Shown here one piece after another: positions 6,250-8,273 of a stretch of DNA of 8,273 nt. The notes beneath the pieces were generated by a model that did no database searches, had not been told where the DNA came from, and was given only the letters and a program-made list of their open reading frames with translations. Source of the DNA: an uncultured Eubacteriales bacterium (GTDB taxonomy: Bacteria; Bacillota_A; Clostridia; Christensenellales; Aristaeellaceae); the NCBI GenBank assembly GCA_902775835.1, contig CACYNZ010000164.1:1-8273 (forward strand), written 5' to 3'. The translations under genes were made by a program, and so were the position numbers. Every line of letters starts with the position of its first letter. Position 1 is the first letter of the stretch.

Positions 6250-6592
6250 AGCAAGTCCAATCGGGTCTTTTTACGTTACGCTCCCCCTTTTTTAGCCAGG
6301 TGGAACGGCGCTGCCCTTCCACTGGGCAATAGGGTTTTTCCGTGGCCTGTGTCAAGGGCAGCTATTTATCCTTCCCACCTTCGGGGGGCCCAACCCCCTC
6401 GGCGTGAACATAAAGCCGCTGCCGCTTCGCGGTACCCCTTGACACAGTCCCGCTCCCTTTTCACGTGCTTCCTTGCTTTTGACTTTCCCCACAGGCCCTC
6501 AAGGGGCCCAATCCCTTTTCGGGCCTTTCGTTTTTTCTCTTCCCATATCTCTTTTCGACATTCCTGACAGCCTTTTCATGCTGTCAGGAATG
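6250..6592. ncRNA. candidate structured RNA or structured DNA segment downstream of the transposase
   Basis: No believable protein lies here, but nested complementary segments do. Outer helix: CTGTGTCAAGGG (6347-6358) with CCCTTGACACAG (6436-6447), perfect 12 bp. It is continued inside by GGCAGC/GCTGCC (6357-6362/6418-6423, sharing 6357-6358) and TTTAT/ATAAA (6365-6369/6410-6414). Within it is a hairpin at 6381-6402. Flanking hairpins are 6300-6322 (GTGGAA/TTCCAC with inner GGC/GCC), 6493-6526 (AGGCCC/GGGCCT with inner AAGGG/CCCTT), a weaker one at 6254-6270, and 6559-6592. Loops repeatedly carry CCAAY. The - strand is purine-rich and would be co-transcribed with the transposase; the + strand folds the 6381-6402 hairpin slightly better through a G-U pair. 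Strand, ends and function are unresolved. Confidence 0.4.
6559..6592. other. 13-bp hairpin 34 bases after the transposase stop
   Basis: CATTCCTGACAGC (6559-6571) pairs perfectly with GCTGTCAGGAATG (6580-6592) across an eight-base loop. It is the first structure downstream of the transposase stop on the - strand. It has no T tract on either side, so it may be a processing or stabilising hairpin rather than an intrinsic terminator. Confidence 0.6.
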
Positions 6593-6626
6593 AAGCTGAC
6601 CACATAGAATGCATCGATCCGGGCTT

Positions 6627-8156
6627 TCAGGCAATCTGGTGTCCGTTCACCAGATTGCTGTTCACACATTGTTCCTGCAGCTGGTCCAAATAGCTGTCTG
6701 CTTTTTCCAGTTCCATTTTCATCCTGTGCTTCTGCGACTTTGCATGTTTTTCAAATGCTGAATAACGCCAGGGATGATTAAACGGCGGAATCCATATCTT
6801 TTTCTGCTCAGGTTTCAGGTAATCGTAGTCCAGGTTTTTGGATTTTTCCGCCTGAACTGGAACCAGTTCCAGTTTGAGCAGGCGTTTGTCATTGACATTC
6901 GCGTACAACTGATTATCGAATGTCTTTATTACGGTCACTTTTGTGTGGTCTTTGTAATTCTGCTGTACGCCATTTTCGTCCAGAAGCTTCCATGTTTTTT
7001 TCTCATACCGAATACACTGACCAATCATGGACCGTGTACTGAGAATAGAGCAGATCAGGTTTGCATCTTCTTCTGTGATTTCTTTCCCGTTTAATTGCTT
7101 TTCAAACACATTTTTGCTAGGATCTAATGGCAGCGCGAGTTCGTCGTTAAAGAGTTCATCCAGGTGGTCAGCCAGATACTCATTGGCGCTCTCGATGTCT
7201 GTTATGCCTTCCTTTCTGAACAGGAAAGGAAGGCGTCCTTGTAATGTCTCGTTCAGACGCTCAACTCTCCCCTTCGCCTGTGGGATACTGGTTGTATTGA
7301 TCGCAACTCCAAGTATGGAACAGGCATAGGAAAACTGCGTAAATGTGTCCTTCTCCAGCTCCGTCGACTTGCTTCGGACATATTCAAATACCGTTCGTCT
7401 GTCTGTGAGAAATGCCACCGGAATCCCATGCTTCAGCAGTATCTGCTTTAATACATGATAATAACCGTTCAACGTTTCCTGTGTATCGAAATATACCCCA
7501 ACAAGCGCTCCACGTGAATCATCTATGGCAACATGAAGATTCGTTATTTCATCTCCAAACCAGTTATACGGGGAAGCATCCATTTGTATCAACTCGCCAA
7601 AATACTTACAACGGGGACGGGTTGAGTGAGCATCCTCCGGGGCAACCCGGCTTTTTTCGTTTTCGATTGCTTCCTGGGGTGGTTCTGGCGTATCCGGGGA
7701 TGGTTGTTTCGCTTCCTTCAGCTCCTCCGCGGCTGGCTGTGTTTTGATCTCTGCTTTCTTCTGCTGTTCCTGCTCTTTGCGGATACGCCTTCTTTTGGAT
7801 CGCCACATCTTGGGTGAGTATATTCCCGCTTCTTCCAGAACATAGCGTACAAACTGCTCTGAAACATGTATGTTTTCATATTTTCCAAGCAAAGAGGTAA
7901 AATATGAAAAGTTGCAGCCTTCATATTCTTTGAGGTACACATCGACAATAGCCTTCCGAGTATCTTCTCCAATTCTGCAGGCAGGTACTTTTCCGGTGTT
8001 TCCATGCAGGAAAAAGCTTTTTCCTTTTTCCTGGTATCCCTTTATCCATCTGTTGACGGTTCTGGATGACACATTAAACCGCATTGCGATGCGGTTTTTA
8101 TTGCCGCCATGGTCAACCCAGTTCTTGACTGCCTGATACTTCTGTTCCTGCTCCAT
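6627..8156 (-). CDS. ISNCY-family (IS1202-like) DDE transposase, 509 residues
   Basis: This enzyme catalyses excision and insertion of the element. Residues 5-42 (QKYQAVKNWVDHGGNKNRIA, then RFNVSSRTVNRWIKGY) are the family's N-terminal helix-turn-helix; FFLHGNTGK at 48-56 and the NFSYFTSLL region at 82-90 are also typical. A basic stretch (118-127) and a Pro/Glu-rich linker (about 134-180) lead into the RNase H-like catalytic core. The triad is D193 (QMDAS), D252 (LTDRR) and E299 (GRVERLNE). Start: ATG 8156, eight bases after AAAGGTGG. The frame is open further up to an ATG at 8255, but that stretch overlaps the tandem terminal repeats and has no good ribosome binding site. The gene appears intact, with no frameshift. 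Nothing resembles a helper protein. Confidence 0.9.
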   Translation of the reverse strand: MEQEQKYQAVKNWVDHGGNKNRIAMRFNVSSRTVNRWIKGYQEKGKSFFLHGNTGKVPACRIGEDTRKAIVDVYLKEYEGCNFSYFTSLLGKYENIHVSEQFVRYVLEEAGIYSPKMWRSKRRRIRKEQEQQKKAEIKTQPAAEELKEAKQPSPDTPEPPQEAIENEKSRVAPEDAHSTRPRCKYFGELIQMDASPYNWFGDEITNLHVAIDDSRGALVGVYFDTQETLNGYYHVLKQILLKHGIPVAFLTDRRTVFEYVRSKSTELEKDTFTQFSYACSILGVAINTTSIPQAKGRVERLNETLQGRLPFLFRKEGITDIESANEYLADHLDELFNDELALPLDPSKNVFEKQLNGKEITEEDANLICSILSTRSMIGQCIRYEKKTWKLLDENGVQQNYKDHTKVTVIKTFDNQLYANVNDKRLLKLELVPVQAEKSKNLDYDYLKPEQKKIWIPPFNHPWRYSAFEKHAKSQKHRMKMELEKADSYLDQLQEQCVNSNLVNGHQIA

Positions 8157-8225
8157 TGATAAGTCCACCTTTCTGATTTTGGACGCCCCCTTTCTCACAC
8201 AATAGTCTAGCACATGTGAGATGAG

Positions 8226-8270
8226 GACATAATCACTTTTGGATAGGTGAGACATTATCACTTTTGGATA
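8226..8270 (-). repeat. two tandem 20-bp subterminal repeats, likely transposase binding sites
   Basis: GACATAATCACTTTTGGATA (8226-8245) and GACATTATCACTTTTGGATA (8251-8270) differ at one base and are 25 bases apart. This is more than two turns of the helix, on nearly the same face. They lie upstream of the transposase start, where binding could also repress its promoter. An inverted relative occurs at 6050-6068. A further outer copy may lie beyond the window. Confidence 0.8.
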
Positions 8271-8273
8271 ATA

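Larger units (their letters stand above)
6044..8273 (-). mobile_element. ISNCY/IS1202-like insertion sequence with long non-coding right arm (left end cut by the window)
   Basis: The element is defined by the transposase gene (6627-8156), by two tandem repeats at its upstream end (8226-8245 and 8251-8270), and by a matching inverted copy at 6050-6068. The latter begins a few bases inside a TGT at 6044. Core comparison: GACATTATCACTTTTG at the window edge against GACATTTTCACTTTTG on the - strand at 6066-6051, with one mismatch in 16. This is far too good for chance in a window this size. The outer end at the right of the window is probably not yet reached, so no target-site duplication can be checked. 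The element lies about 150 bases upstream of the sigma operon in the same orientation. About 0.58 kb between the transposase stop and the inverted repeat is non-coding and highly structured. The right boundary is inferred. Confidence 0.6.

Noticed and set aside
6229..6257. TTGACA at 6229-6234 as a + strand promoter
   Set aside because: No acceptable -10 hexamer 16-18 bases downstream.
6229..6567. 112-codon + strand frame downstream of the transposase
   Set aside because: No ribosome binding site, composition dominated by Arg/Ser/Pro/Phe as expected from folded GC-rich DNA, and it runs through nested hairpins; better explained as non-coding structure.
8226..8270. CRISPR-like repeat pair
   Set aside because: Only two copies with a 5-base gap; position and the inverted relative at 6050 identify them as insertion-sequence terminal repeats.

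Overview
The window looks like a fragment of a chromosome or large contig from a gut- or rumen-type Firmicute (Clostridia). The support is two ECF sigma factors, strong AGGAGG-type ribosome binding sites, Rho-independent terminators, a RelB/DinJ antitoxin relic and an ISNCY-type transposase. Base composition is a mosaic. Positions 1-1120 are visibly AT-rich, the sigma/PepSY operon at 3200-5900 is GC-rich, and the insertion sequence at the right is intermediate. This is accessory DNA, not a conserved core region. The species cannot be named from what is visible.

Left part (1-1720): a possible C-terminal scrap of a gene runs in from the left edge. It is followed by the intact 3' half of a tRNA-Asn whose 5' half is degenerate, with a terminator behind it. 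This is what an old attachment site or a decayed tRNA looks like. Next come a decayed coding stretch, a small P-loop protein resembling shikimate kinase (562-1119, + strand), and a RelB/DinJ antitoxin pseudogene on the - strand (about 1265-1501) broken by several frameshifts and lacking its toxin.

Middle part (1722-5891): two regulatory units converge on a bidirectional terminator region at 3040-3104. On the + strand is an ECF sigma factor fused to a 274-residue C-terminal domain of unknown function. A perfectly placed Shine-Dalgarno and in-frame ATG at the domain junction could yield the C-terminal domain as a separate protein. On the - strand is a classical ECF sigma gene overlapping by 8 bases a 725-residue single-pass membrane protein with several PepSY-like repeats. 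This is presumably a sigma factor with its membrane regulator (anti-sigma or sensor).

Right part (about 6044-8273): an ISNCY/IS1202-like insertion sequence on the - strand. The transposase gene (6627-8156) has a helix-turn-helix and a DDE triad. Two tandem 20-bp repeats lie at the edge of the window, and a matching inverted copy lies at about 6050-6068, far beyond the transposase stop. If this copy is the real right end, the element carries about 0.58 kb of non-coding DNA. That DNA holds an inward-protecting terminator, a 90-nt near-perfect hairpin and a set of further hairpins with a recurring loop motif. This is the most unusual part of the window.
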